Part shown: positions 52,084-60,921 of the stretch, one piece after another
How the letters are laid out: every line of letters starts with the position of its first letter
Position numbering within the stretch: the stretch's first letter is position 1
Made by a program: the position numbers and the translations under genes
Source: Microbulbifer marinus
GTDB lineage: Bacteria; Pseudomonadota; Gammaproteobacteria; Pseudomonadales; Cellvibrionaceae
Reading direction: 5' to 3'
NCBI RefSeq assembly: GCF_900107725.1
Contig: NZ_FNQO01000002.1
Coordinates: 186,001-250,000 of the forward strand
DNA: 64,000 nt
The notes under the pieces: model-generated
Told to the model about the DNA's origin: nothing
Databases searched by the model: none
Seen by the model: the letters and a program-made list of their open reading frames with translations, nothing else

Positions 52084-53331
52084 ATGAGCGATAACGCAGA
52101 AAGTCTGGTAAGTCAGCCACTCGGCGACCGCGAAGTATTGAAAAACATTTCCGGCTTTTTTCCCCATGCCGCGCCGCAAAGCTGGGCCGCCAGCCTGCTG
52201 CTCGCCTTTCTTTCTTCCGCCGGCCTCTATTACGTCAATATTTTTCCGGTCATCGTCGATTCGCTGATGGCCGGTGCCGGCCTCACCGCCGCGCAGGCCG
52301 GGGAAATCACCTTCGCCAACACCATCGGTGCGGTAATCGGTGCCTTTACCGTGTCGCTGTTCGTGAAAAAGATTCCGCAGTGGAAGCTGGCCGCCTTTGC
52401 GCTGCTGATCTGCTCTATCGGCATGGATGTGCTGACCATTTTTCTCGCCAACCTGGAACTGCTGGTTCCACTGCGCCTGGTGCACGGCATACTCGGTGGC
52501 GCACTGGTGGGACTGGGCTTTGCGGTGATTGCGCGCAGCGGCATCGCCGGCCGCGCCTACAGTATGGTGCTGCTGGTGCAGTACACCGGCGGCGCCATCG
52601 GCATGCTGGTGTTGCCGGGGCTCGTCACCAAGTTCGGCACCTATGTGCCCTTCTACGCGCTGATCACGTTCAGCCTGGCGACGCTGGCAATGCTGCCATT
52701 TCTGGCCGACTATCCGCTGCCCACCAAACAGCAAGAACAGAGGGTGCCGCTAAACCCGAAGGTGGCCATGGGGCCGATGCTGATCACCCTGCTAGCGCTG
52801 TTCTGTTTCCAGTTCGCCAATATGGCCCTGTTCGCATTCATCTTTGACCTGGGTAAGTCCTTCGGCCTGGAGCTCTCATTTATCAGCAAGACGCTCTTCT
52901 GGGCCAACCTGATCGCCATCAGCGGTGCGGCGCTCGCCGCCTATACCGGTCAGCGCTTTACGCTGACCGTGCCGCTGACCGTTGCCCTGTTGATAACACT
53001 GGGCGGACTGGCGCTATTCATGTTCAGCCGCCTGCAGCCGGTCTTTATTCTCGCCAACGTCGTGACCGGTATTACCTGGGCTTTCTGCGTGCCCTACCTG
53101 CTGACCATGGCTTCGAAATTTGATGCGGCCGGGCAGATGGGCGCATTCGGTGGCTTTGCCTCGAAGATGGGGCTGGCCTGCGGGCCACTCGTTGCCGGCT
53201 ACTTTATTTCCGCCGGCGGCAGCTATACGCAACTGGTCGTCATCGCCTGCGGCATGCTGGCGTTCTGCCTGCTGGCAGTGCCATCCGCGGCGAAAATCGA
53301 CCAGCGCGAACATCAGGCAGCCCTCGGCTGA
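52084..53331 (+). CDS. MFS transporter
   Basis: This 415-residue inner-membrane protein has 12 predicted helices and a short cytosolic N-terminus (about 35 residues). LRLVHGILGGALVGLGFAVIARS in the first half resembles the MFS motif after helix 4, and AYTGQRFTLTVPLTVALLI is the equivalent in the second half. GGAG lies 6 nt before the ATG. Substrate cannot be read from the sequence. It is divergent from the nitrilase gene and convergent with the MocR gene. Confidence 0.92.
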   Translation: MSDNAESLVSQPLGDREVLKNISGFFPHAAPQSWAASLLLAFLSSAGLYYVNIFPVIVDSLMAGAGLTAAQAGEITFANTIGAVIGAFTVSLFVKKIPQWKLAAFALLICSIGMDVLTIFLANLELLVPLRLVHGILGGALVGLGFAVIARSGIAGRAYSMVLLVQYTGGAIGMLVLPGLVTKFGTYVPFYALITFSLATLAMLPFLADYPLPTKQQEQRVPLNPKVAMGPMLITLLALFCFQFANMALFAFIFDLGKSFGLELSFISKTLFWANLIAISGAALAAYTGQRFTLTVPLTVALLITLGGLALFMFSRLQPVFILANVVTGITWAFCVPYLLTMASKFDAAGQMGAFGGFASKMGLACGPLVAGYFISAGGSYTQLVVIACGMLAFCLLAVPSAAKIDQREHQAALG

Positions 53332-53505
53332 GCAAATTCCTGTTTAGCGCGCGGTTATATTTCGACACCAGACGCCGTGCGCACAGTTTTTCGTCAGCCT
53401 GAAGCTGTACCGGGGTAGTACCGGAACAGGTGCACCACAACACAGGGCTCCGTACCGCCGGGCTAGATTGCGCGGCCTCGAATCACGTAGTGGTCCCCTG
53501 AAAAA

Positions 53506-55317
53506 CTATTCGCTTTCCCTGGCGAGAATCCCGGTATCGATCAGTTGGCCGGTTTCGCTGAACCACTTGATACGGTGGCCGTCGATCACCACGTGGAAGC
53601 TCGCCTTGCGTCCGTAAGACCAGTTGCGCCACTGGCGCACCCACATATCCCCCTGCAGCCACCAGCGGCCGGTGTCGGTTTCATCCACGTCCACATCGTT
53701 GCGCGCGTAGCCGAACATGGTGCCGTCGGCCATTACCTGCACGCGGTAGGATTCGCCCAGCGCATTGGTGCCGAGCAGTACCGCGCCGGGGAATTCCGCC
53801 TGCAGGTCGGCGGCACTGAGTCGACGGCCGGTGGCGTTTTGCAGCGTCTCCTCCGACTGCGAGACCTCGCCATTGATCAGCTGCGCCAGAATGGCGATTC
53901 CGGCCTCGATCCGGTCAGCCTCGATCGCGGCAAAGCCGATTCGCAGCGCGTTGTACTCGCGCGCCACTTCCAACAGCAAGCCCTGCTGCTCCGCCTGCTT
54001 CTGCAACTGCTCGGCGCTGAGGGTCTGCGGCAGTTCCAGCCAACAGGCCGTGCCGCAACTGGCGCGGCGCACCTGCAGTTTCGGCAGGTGGTGCATCAGC
54101 GCCTCGCCCAGGGCCACCCAGCGTTCGCGCAACTGCTGCGTGATACGGAAACTGGCCGCATCGTGGTGGCCGGAGGCAATGAATTTCGCCAGCAGGCGCT
54201 GATTGATCGCCGGCACGCGTTCACGCAGGTTGTAGCGCAGCGCGCGCAGCCGCTGAATCACCGGCTTGGGCGCGACCACGAACGCCAGCTGCATGCCGGG
54301 GTCGATGACTTTCGGAAACTGGTAGAGATAGATCACCGATTCGCCACCGCCGAGGCTCTTCAGCGGCGGCAGCGGTGTACTGTGATAGCAGAATTCGTGA
54401 TCGCAATCGTTTTCGATAATCACCGCACCCTGCTCATTCGCCAGTTTCAGCAGCTGGCGACGGCGCTCGAGACTGGTGGTCACCGCCGTGGGGTTGTGGG
54501 CGTTCGGTTGCAAGAACCAACAGTCGCCGCGCCGGATCTCGGCGCCGGTCATCGGGCCATCGCTATCCTGCGGCAGGGACTGCAGTGCAACGCCGGTGCG
54601 GCGAAAGATCTCTTCGGTCTCATTGCAGGCCGGCAGTACCATACCCAGGGTGCGGCTGCTGCCCAGCAGTAACTGCCCGAGCAGATAACAGGCCTGCTGC
54701 AATCCACTGGCGAGCAGGATCTGGCCGGGTTCCACATAGATGCCCCGGCGCGGCAGCAACCGTGTGCAGATCTGTTCCACCAGCTGGCGGTCGTCCTCGT
54801 TACCGCCCAGCGTGGCCCACTGCGCAACCTCGCGACCGGCGTAGATATCCCGGGTGCACTCGCGCCACTCCGCGCCCGGAAACAGGCGCGGGTCGTATTC
54901 ATTGCTGACAAACGGATAGGGGTACTGCAACCAGTTGGCCGGGCGCACCCGCAAGGCGCGTCGACTGACGGACACCGGATTGCAGTGCTCGCGCCAGAAA
55001 GCGCGATCCGGTTCACTGGCGACGCTGTCGGGCACGGCTTCCGCGTGGCTGATGATGCCTTGTTGCTGCACGGCATCACTGACATAGAAACCACTGCGTT
55101 CGCGGGTTACGAGGAAACTGTCATCGACGAGTTGCTGATAGGCGAGCACCACGGTATTGCGCGCAACGCCGAGCTGCTCCGCCATACGTCGGGAGGAAGG
55201 CATCTTGTGGCCGGCGGGAATGCTGCCGGACAAAATACCCTGAATGATTTTTTCCCGTATCTGCGCCTGCAGACTTTTGTCCGCCTGCGGATCCAGAACG
55301 ATCAGCGATTCCGCCAT
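53506..55317 (-). CDS. MocR-type regulator (GntR-HTH plus aminotransferase fold) with extra C-terminal domain
   Basis: The protein is 603 residues. The N-terminal GntR-type winged helix (about 1-80, MPSSRRMAEQLGVARNTVVLAYQQL) is joined by a linker to a class I aminotransferase-like domain (about 120-485). The PLP lysine is in YQFPKVIDPGMQLAFV; the Asn/Asp and Arg motifs (QPNAHNPTAVTT, ENDCDHEF) are kept. About 110 more residues are added to the usual MocR length. These are Trp-rich and beta-like (GRWWLQGDMWVRQWRNW), similar to DUF995-type lipocalin-like modules. MocR proteins sense PLP or amino compounds, so control of the adjacent nitrilase, MFS and aminotransferase genes is plausible. Confidence 0.9.
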   Translation of the reverse strand: MAESLIVLDPQADKSLQAQIREKIIQGILSGSIPAGHKMPSSRRMAEQLGVARNTVVLAYQQLVDDSFLVTRERSGFYVSDAVQQQGIISHAEAVPDSVASEPDRAFWREHCNPVSVSRRALRVRPANWLQYPYPFVSNEYDPRLFPGAEWRECTRDIYAGREVAQWATLGGNEDDRQLVEQICTRLLPRRGIYVEPGQILLASGLQQACYLLGQLLLGSSRTLGMVLPACNETEEIFRRTGVALQSLPQDSDGPMTGAEIRRGDCWFLQPNAHNPTAVTTSLERRRQLLKLANEQGAVIIENDCDHEFCYHSTPLPPLKSLGGGESVIYLYQFPKVIDPGMQLAFVVAPKPVIQRLRALRYNLRERVPAINQRLLAKFIASGHHDAASFRITQQLRERWVALGEALMHHLPKLQVRRASCGTACWLELPQTLSAEQLQKQAEQQGLLLEVAREYNALRIGFAAIEADRIEAGIAILAQLINGEVSQSEETLQNATGRRLSAADLQAEFPGAVLLGTNALGESYRVQVMADGTMFGYARNDVDVDETDTGRWWLQGDMWVRQWRNWSYGRKASFHVVIDGHRIKWFSETGQLIDTGILARESE

Positions 55318-55452
55318 GCTCAGGCCGTACTTATGCGCCGCCGACTGGGCGACTGTTATTGTGCTGTTATTGCGTTTTATTTTTTAGTAGCAGGAATAAT
55401 GCCCCTGTCGCCCCACGCAAATCAAGCACGGGCGACAGGAGTCGCTGCCTTG

Positions 55453-56043
55453 CTACTGGCCGGTCCTGCTCTGTTTGCGCAGGCGAAAGGCCAGCCAGAT
55501 CATCGGCAAGCCGAACAGTATCGCGTAGATACCGATCAGCCATATCAGGGCCAGGGCGCCAGCGCCGGGGTTCGCCAGTATGGCAATGCCGAAAATCATC
55601 GACAGCAGGCCAACGGCCATCAACAGCCATTCACTGCTGATTTCCTTGCGCAAATGGAAGGCGCCAATGATTTCAAACGCTCCGCGCACCAACGCCCAGG
55701 CGCCAATAAAAATTACCAGCACCAACGCGGTGACCTGCGGATAGGCAAAGGTGGCTATGCCGGCGGCAACACTGATCAATCCGGCGAGTATCAGCCACCA
55801 CAGCGGCGTGGATTTATGTCGGCCCAGCACCGCGGCTATCAGCGCGAGGAAACCGTCCAGAAGTGCATAGGCACCGAACAGAACGACCAACGCGAGCAGC
55901 GACAGCCCCGGCCAGATAAAACACAGTACGCCGAAGATGACGGCGGCTACACCGCGCAGCAGCAGCAGCCACCAGTTTTCTGACAGCACCTGCAGTATCG
56001 GCCGGGTTGCCAGCGTAGGCTCCAGATTGGGATCGGTAGGCAT
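55453..56043 (-). CDS. HdeD family acid-resistance membrane protein (DUF308)
   Basis: The protein is 196 residues from the ATG at 56043; the earlier in-frame ATG at 56193 falls inside the upstream terminator and adds no conserved sequence. Six transmembrane helices, in three DUF308 pairs, include LLLRGVAAVIFGVLCFIWPG and VLVIFIGAWALVRGAFEIIGAF. HdeD-like proteins are inner-membrane proteins linked to acid tolerance in enterics, with unclear mechanism. It lies between the MocR gene and the aminotransferase gene on the same strand. Confidence 0.9.
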   Translation of the reverse strand: MPTDPNLEPTLATRPILQVLSENWWLLLLRGVAAVIFGVLCFIWPGLSLLALVVLFGAYALLDGFLALIAAVLGRHKSTPLWWLILAGLISVAAGIATFAYPQVTALVLVIFIGAWALVRGAFEIIGAFHLRKEISSEWLLMAVGLLSMIFGIAILANPGAGALALIWLIGIYAILFGLPMIWLAFRLRKQSRTGQ

Positions 56044-56151
56044 GGATGCGGCCCCTGTCTGAGCTAAACAAAGGCCTATTGAAGTGTCGTCACCCAAAAA
56101 ATCCAAGTTTTTTGGAAAAACGTTCTCCTGTGACAGGAGCGCCGCAACAAC

Positions 56152-56219
56152 AAAAAACGGCCCATGACCGCAACCACCCAGTCGACTCTGCAACGACTGT
56201 GGTCGCGACCACGGGCCGC
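56152..56219 (-). terminator. Long intrinsic terminator after the aminotransferase gene
   Basis: On the minus strand a long imperfect stem, about 25 bp including G-U pairs, forms between CGGCCCGTGGTCGC near 56216 and its partner near 56160. It is followed by six T (A6 at 56152-56157 on the plus strand). It separates the aminotransferase transcript from hdeD. Confidence 0.85.
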
Positions 56220-56252
56220 TTCATCAAAGTATAGTTGTCGAATACCGCGCCG

Positions 56253-57566
56253 TCAGGCCAGCGAGCCGATCACACCGCGCAGCTTGTCGACAATCGCATC
56301 GATCTCGTGCGCCTCGATAATCAGGGGCGGTGACATGCACAGCGCATCGCCGATACCGCGCGCCATCACCCCGGCATCCCAAGCCATGCCAGAAACCTTG
56401 CCGCCGAAGCGACCCTTCAGGTTCTCCGGTGCGCGCAGCTCGATGGCACCGACCAGGCCGTAGTTGCGCACGTCGATGACGTTGTCCAGGTCCGCGAGGC
56501 TGTGCAGCGCGTTTTCCCAGTGCTTGCCGATATCGCCGGCGGCACGGGTCAGCAGACCTTCGCGCTCGTAGATATCCAGCGTCGCCATACCCGCGGCACA
56601 GGCCACCGGGTGTGCGGAATAGGTGTAGCCGTGGTAGAACTCCACCGCACCTTCGATCGCCGCATCCATCACGGTCTTGTAGATTTCGTCTTTCACGAAC
56701 ACCGCGCCCAGTGGCACCGCCGCGTTGGTGATGCCCTTGGCGGAAGTCATCAGGTCCGGAGTCACGTCCCACTCGATGGAGGCGAACGCGGAACCGGTGC
56801 GGCCCCAGCCGGAAATCACTTCGTCGAAAATCAGCAGCAGGTCGTGCTTGTCACAGATCTCGCGCAGGCGCTTCAGGTAGCCTTTCGGCGGCAGGATCAC
56901 ACCGCCGGCACCGGCGAACGGCTCGACGATCACCGCGGCAATCTGGTCGGCGCCGTGGAAAGCCACCAGGCGCTCCAGGTCTTCCGCCAGTTCCACACCG
57001 TGTTCCGGCAGTCCGCGGCTGAAGGCGTTGCGCTCGATATCCAGCGTGTGGCGCATGTGGTTGGACTTCAGCGGCTGGCCGAAAGTCTGGTAGTTGGGCG
57101 CGATACCGCCGACGGAGATACCGCCGAAGTTCACCCCGTGGTAACCCTTCTCGCGGCCGATAAACATCGCCTTGGTGCCCTTGCCGCGCGCATGCTGGTA
57201 TTGCAGTGCGATCTTCAGCGCACTCTCCACCGCCTCGGAGCCGGAGTTGCCGAAGAACACATGGTTCAGGCCGTCCGGAGTATGCTTCACCAGGCGCTCA
57301 GCGTACTCGAAGCTCAGCTCGTGGCCGAAGTTGAAGATGGAGCTGTAATCCAGTTTTTTCGCCTGCTGGTGAATCGCCTCGGCAATTTCCGCGCGGCAGT
57401 GGCCAGCGTTGCTGCACCAGAGACCGGCGGTGGCGTCAATAATCTGGCGGCCGCCCTTTTCGGTCAGGTAGATACCCTCGGCACTCTCGACAATCCGCGG
57501 CGCGGACTTGAAGGTGCGGTTCGGGGTAAACGGCATCCAGAAAGCTTCGGTTTGTAATTCGGACAT
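56253..57566 (-). CDS. Class III omega-aminotransferase (second copy)
   Basis: This 437-residue PLP enzyme has the same layout as the protein at 25517: FFGNSGSEAVESALK, GYHGVNFGGISVGGI, LLIFDEVISGWGR and the Schiff-base lysine in TSAKGITNAAVPLGAV. It opens with FWMPFTPNRTFKSAPRI, typical of the beta-alanine/omega-amino-acid-pyruvate group. It would make the semialdehyde that the upstream dehydrogenase oxidises. It follows the dehydrogenase gene on the minus strand with a 185-nt spacer containing repeat copy 4. A strong terminator lies after it. Confidence 0.93.
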   Translation of the reverse strand: MSELQTEAFWMPFTPNRTFKSAPRIVESAEGIYLTEKGGRQIIDATAGLWCSNAGHCRAEIAEAIHQQAKKLDYSSIFNFGHELSFEYAERLVKHTPDGLNHVFFGNSGSEAVESALKIALQYQHARGKGTKAMFIGREKGYHGVNFGGISVGGIAPNYQTFGQPLKSNHMRHTLDIERNAFSRGLPEHGVELAEDLERLVAFHGADQIAAVIVEPFAGAGGVILPPKGYLKRLREICDKHDLLLIFDEVISGWGRTGSAFASIEWDVTPDLMTSAKGITNAAVPLGAVFVKDEIYKTVMDAAIEGAVEFYHGYTYSAHPVACAAGMATLDIYEREGLLTRAAGDIGKHWENALHSLADLDNVIDVRNYGLVGAIELRAPENLKGRFGGKVSGMAWDAGVMARGIGDALCMSPPLIIEAHEIDAIVDKLRGVIGSLA

Positions 57567-57656
57567 GATTTATGCTCCGCGATTTCCCTGTGTATTCAGT
57601 AAGTTTTTGTCGTCTGGCGAGCATAAAGCCCGCCGATAATTCTTCAGCCTCTCTAT

Positions 57657-57743
57657 CGTCATCCCGGACTCGATCCGGGATCCAGCGCAGTTAGCTAAAC
57701 CGTGCCGCGATCTCTGGATACCGGCATGCGCCGGTATGATGAC
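57657..57743. repeat. Dispersed intergenic palindromic repeat, copy 4
   Basis: It begins CGTCATCCCGGACTCGATCC and ends with CCGGCATGCGCCGGTATGATGAC. It is nearly the same length as copy 1 (87 against 86 nt) and occupies the spacer between the dehydrogenase and the aminotransferase genes. Confidence 0.85.
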
Positions 57744-57751
57744 TGCGCTTG

Positions 57752-59197
57752 TCAGGCGCCGAAACAGCAGTATTTTGTTTCGTAAAACTCTGCCATACCC
57801 TCGACGCCGCCCTCGCGGCCGATGCCGGATTCCTTGCTACCGCCGAACGGCGCCACTGCGGTGGAGAATACGCCGGTGTTGCAGGCAACCATACCGTACT
57901 CCAGCGCTTCCACCACACGGTTAGCTCGGCGGATATTCTCGCTCATCACATAGGCGGCGAGACCGTAAGGGGTGTCATTGCCGCGGCGAATCACATCGTC
58001 CTCGTCACTGAACTTCTGCACCGGCGCCAGCGGGCCAAAGATCTCCTCTCGGGCGATGCGCATTTCATCGGTGACACCGGTAATCAGTGTAGGCGCATAG
58101 TAGTTTTCGCCATTCGGCAGAAAATCGCCACCCAGTTCCACCTTGGCGCCGGCCGCGATCGCGTCCTGCACCAGATCATTGACGCGCTCGGCGGCGCGGC
58201 GATGAATCAGCGGGCCGACACTGACGCCCTCATCGCAGCCGTGGCCGATCTTCATCTCGGCAACTTCCGCGCGCAGTTTCTGCACGAATTCATCGTGTAC
58301 CGCTTCGTGCACATAGATGCGGTTGGTGGACACGCAGGTCTGGCCGGCATTGCGGAACTTGGTCGCCACACAGGCGGCTACTGCCGTATCCAGGTCAGCG
58401 TCGTCGAACACGATAAAGGGCGCATTGCCCCCCAGCTCCATGGACATCTTCTTCACGGTGGTGGCGCACTGCGCCATCAGCAATTTGCCCACCGCGGTGG
58501 AGCCGGTAAAGGTGAACTTGGCGACCCGCTCGTCCTGGGTCAAGACCTGGCCGATACCCGGGGCGTCGGATCCCACCACGATATTGATGGTGCCCTTCGG
58601 CAACCCTGCCTCCTCGGCCAGCTGGCACAGTGCCAGTGCGGACAGCGGCGTTTCCACCGCCGGCTTGATCACCACGGTGCAGCCGGCCGCCAGCGCCGGC
58701 GCCGCCTTGCGGGTGATCATCGCGTTGGGGAAGTTCCACGGGGTGACACAGGTCACCACGCCCACCGGCTGGCGGATGGTGTTCAGGCGCATCGCCGGGT
58801 TGTGGGTCGGGATCGTCTGGCCGTAGGCGCGGCGACACTCCTCGGCGAACCACTCGATGAAGGAGGCGCCATAGGCGATCTCGCCCTTCGCCTCCGCCAG
58901 CGGCTTGCCCTGCTCCAGGGTCAGGATGCGCGCCAGGTCGTCGGCGTTGTCCATGACCAGCTGGTACCAGCGCTTCAGCACCGCGGCGCGCTCGGCGGCG
59001 GTCTTGCTCTTCCAGGCCGGGAAGGCGGCGCTGGCGGCGGCTACCGCCGCTTCGGCGTCGGCCGCACTGCCGTCGGCCACCTGGGCCAGCAGCTCACCGC
59101 TGGCCGGGTCGCGCACGTCGATGGTGGACACGCCGTCACGCCATTCGCCGTCGATATAGTTCTGAAGCTTCAACAAATTCGGGTTGGCCAGTTGCAC
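57752..59197 (-). CDS. Succinate-semialdehyde dehydrogenase-type aldehyde dehydrogenase
   Basis: This 481-residue enzyme of the GabD/SSADH group has VTPWNFPNAMITRKAAPALAAGC, FTGSTAVGKLLMAQCA, MELGGNAPFIVFDDADLD and the catalytic Cys in KFRNAGQTCVSTNRI. FGGSKESGIGREGG is near the end. It would oxidise succinate semialdehyde, or a close homologue such as malonate semialdehyde, with NAD(P). Together with the aminotransferase downstream on the same strand it forms a second two-step omega-amino-acid route. Confidence 0.93.
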   Translation of the reverse strand: MQLANPNLLKLQNYIDGEWRDGVSTIDVRDPASGELLAQVADGSAADAEAAVAAASAAFPAWKSKTAAERAAVLKRWYQLVMDNADDLARILTLEQGKPLAEAKGEIAYGASFIEWFAEECRRAYGQTIPTHNPAMRLNTIRQPVGVVTCVTPWNFPNAMITRKAAPALAAGCTVVIKPAVETPLSALALCQLAEEAGLPKGTINIVVGSDAPGIGQVLTQDERVAKFTFTGSTAVGKLLMAQCATTVKKMSMELGGNAPFIVFDDADLDTAVAACVATKFRNAGQTCVSTNRIYVHEAVHDEFVQKLRAEVAEMKIGHGCDEGVSVGPLIHRRAAERVNDLVQDAIAAGAKVELGGDFLPNGENYYAPTLITGVTDEMRIAREEIFGPLAPVQKFSDEDDVIRRGNDTPYGLAAYVMSENIRRANRVVEALEYGMVACNTGVFSTAVAPFGGSKESGIGREGGVEGMAEFYETKYCCFGA

Positions 59198-59348
59198 CGC
59201 GAACCTCCTTGCAGTTATTGGTCTTTACAGCCGTTGGCGCGATTCTGGCGTGAACCGGAAGCCGCGAATAGTAGTATTTCTGCAACTAAAATTTACCTTT
59301 ATCAAACTTTGGCCTAAGCTGGCGCTTTCGAGTCCGGGAGCAAGGGTG

Positions 59349-60269
59349 ATGAGCAAGACCAAGAGCGCGCTGGCCGGCCGACTGAGCGATATGGACCTGC
59401 GCCTGCTGCGGGTCTTCCGCGAGGTTGTGCGCGCGGGCGGGCTGGCGCCGGCGGAGGTGGCACTAAATATCAGCCGCTCCACCATCAGCGTGCACCTGTC
59501 CGACCTGGAGGCGCGCCTCGGTATGCAGCTGTGCCTGCGTTCCCGCGGCCGCGCCGACTTCAAGCTCACGCCGGAAGGCGAGGCGCTGTTCCAGGCCATC
59601 AACGAGCTGGACGGCCACCTCGCAGCCTTCAAGAGTCAGGTCAACGCCATCCAGTCACAACTCACCGGTAGCCTGCGCATCGTACTGCCGGACGACGTAC
59701 TGGAAATACCGCAGCTGGACCTGCCCGCGACCCTGGCCGGCATCCGTGAGCGCGCGCCACAGCTGCAGCTGGACGTGCAGCTGGCGGCACCGCAGGAACT
59801 GGAGCTGGAGATCCTCGCCGGCCGCGCCGACGTGGGTATCAACCCGCTCCACTCGCGCCGGCCGGGCCTCGACTACCAGCCGCTGTTCCACCACCAGTCA
59901 CTGCTTTACTGCGCCCGCTCCCATATATGCGCCACTGAGGCGGAGGTGAGTGAGGAATTGCTAACCGAGCAGGAACTGGCCGCCCCCAGCCACGCAGTCC
60001 TCTCAGGCGCCGCCCACCTGTACCGGCTGTTCCCGCGCAAATCCACCGCCAACCATATGGCCGCGCGGTTGGCGATGATCCTGTCCGGGCGCTTTGTCGG
60101 CTTCCTGCCGGAGTACCTGGCGGAGCGGCATGTACAGAGCGGCGAACTGGTGGCGCTGCACCCGGAACGCTTTCGCTACCAGATCCAGAACGCGGCCACG
60201 TTCAAGCGCAGCGCCGCGGAGCACCCGGCAGTGCGGCTATTTTTGGAATCGCTGGTGATCGAAAGCTGA
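59349..60269 (+). CDS. LysR family transcriptional regulator (second copy)
   Basis: The protein is 306 residues from the ATG at 59349 (AAGGGTG upstream); an in-frame extension back to 59184 has no family match. The winged helix is at about 12-75 (SDMDLRLLRVFREVVRAGGLAPA, NISRSTISVHLSDLEARLGM). The effector domain follows. It resembles the LysR at 24459 throughout (SDxDLRLLRVF, STIS, DLExRLG). It diverges from the dehydrogenase gene, so it is the local regulator by position. The 151-nt gap between them is AT-rich near 59270-59310 but has no clean palindrome. Confidence 0.92.
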   Translation: MSKTKSALAGRLSDMDLRLLRVFREVVRAGGLAPAEVALNISRSTISVHLSDLEARLGMQLCLRSRGRADFKLTPEGEALFQAINELDGHLAAFKSQVNAIQSQLTGSLRIVLPDDVLEIPQLDLPATLAGIRERAPQLQLDVQLAAPQELELEILAGRADVGINPLHSRRPGLDYQPLFHHQSLLYCARSHICATEAEVSEELLTEQELAAPSHAVLSGAAHLYRLFPRKSTANHMAARLAMILSGRFVGFLPEYLAERHVQSGELVALHPERFRYQIQNAATFKRSAAEHPAVRLFLESLVIES

Positions 60270-60329
60270 TCCGCGCTCCGGAACCGGCTTGAACGGCCCT
60301 GATGCGAAACACCTAGCCAATACGGGCGT

Positions 60330-60401
60330 GGCTATATCTGGACATTTATGGCTATATATGAACGCAAATGGTCACATTTACCCATAAGGCTATATATGAC
60401 C
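60330..60401. repeat. Three short repeats GGCTATATATGA
   Basis: GGCTATATCTGGAC (60330), GGCTATATATGAAC (60350) and GGCTATATATGACC (60388) lie 20 and 38 nt apart, so they are near whole multiples of 20. An ATGGT...ACCCAT inverted pair lies between the last two. They sit between the LysR stop and the first cassette gene. They could be binding sites or remnants; their role is unknown. Confidence 0.6.
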
Positions 60402-60438
60402 ATGACTATGAATAAAACTGTTAACTGACGAGGTAAAA

Positions 60439-60915
60439 ATGAGATTCTCCGCGATCCTTCTTCTATTATTTAGCTCCTTCGCAATTGCAGAATCCGGTAG
60501 CGATGAAAGAGCGGCTTTATCAAAACCATTTTTTGACAAGCTTGAAAATCAGTCTTTTGATGGGTTAGCAACGCTGGTTTACAAAGATAGTAAGTACGTT
60601 TCAAAAGATGCTTTGAAACAAAACGACAGTAAATTTCTTGCGACATTCAGCTTGCTAGGAGAATACATTGAAAAGCAGCTATTGGTAGATCTTCCGGTAG
60701 GTAACCGTTGGGTTCACCAAACTTATCTTCTAATTTTCGATAGACAGCCAGTCTTGTTAAAAATCGATTTTTATAAGCCGCGTAATGAGTGGACAATTCA
60801 AGAAGTAGTATGGGAAGCGGATTTTGATGATCTGGTTGCCGAGCATGCAAAATTTAAAATCTTTATGGATGAAACTATGCGAGATATCGAGCTTAAAAAA
60901 CGTAAAGTTGAGTAG
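60439..60915 (+). CDS. Secreted protein of unknown function (cassette gene)
   Basis: This 158-residue protein has a signal peptide (MRFSAILLLLFSSFAIAES). The mature part is small and mixed alpha/beta, with FFDKLENQSFDGLATLVYKD and LLIFDRQPVLLKIDFYKPRNEWTIQEV, a shape reminiscent of DUF3887/NTF2-like proteins. No named family is certain. AT content and codon use differ from upstream genes. An attC site follows its stop within 7 nt, so it is a gene cassette. GAGGTAAAA precedes the ATG. Confidence 0.75.
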   Translation: MRFSAILLLLFSSFAIAESGSDERAALSKPFFDKLENQSFDGLATLVYKDSKYVSKDALKQNDSKFLATFSLLGEYIEKQLLVDLPVGNRWVHQTYLLIFDRQPVLLKIDFYKPRNEWTIQEVVWEADFDDLVAEHAKFKIFMDETMRDIELKKRKVE

Positions 60916-60921
60916 ATGTGC

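Noticed and set aside
57749-59317. 522-codon open frame on the plus strand opposite the SSADH-type gene
   Set aside because: It is antisense to a confident aldehyde dehydrogenase and has no motifs.
60330-60401. Possible small CRISPR-like array
   Set aside because: The repeats are only about 12 nt, spacing is 20 then 38 nt, and there are no cas genes. This does not meet CRISPR criteria.
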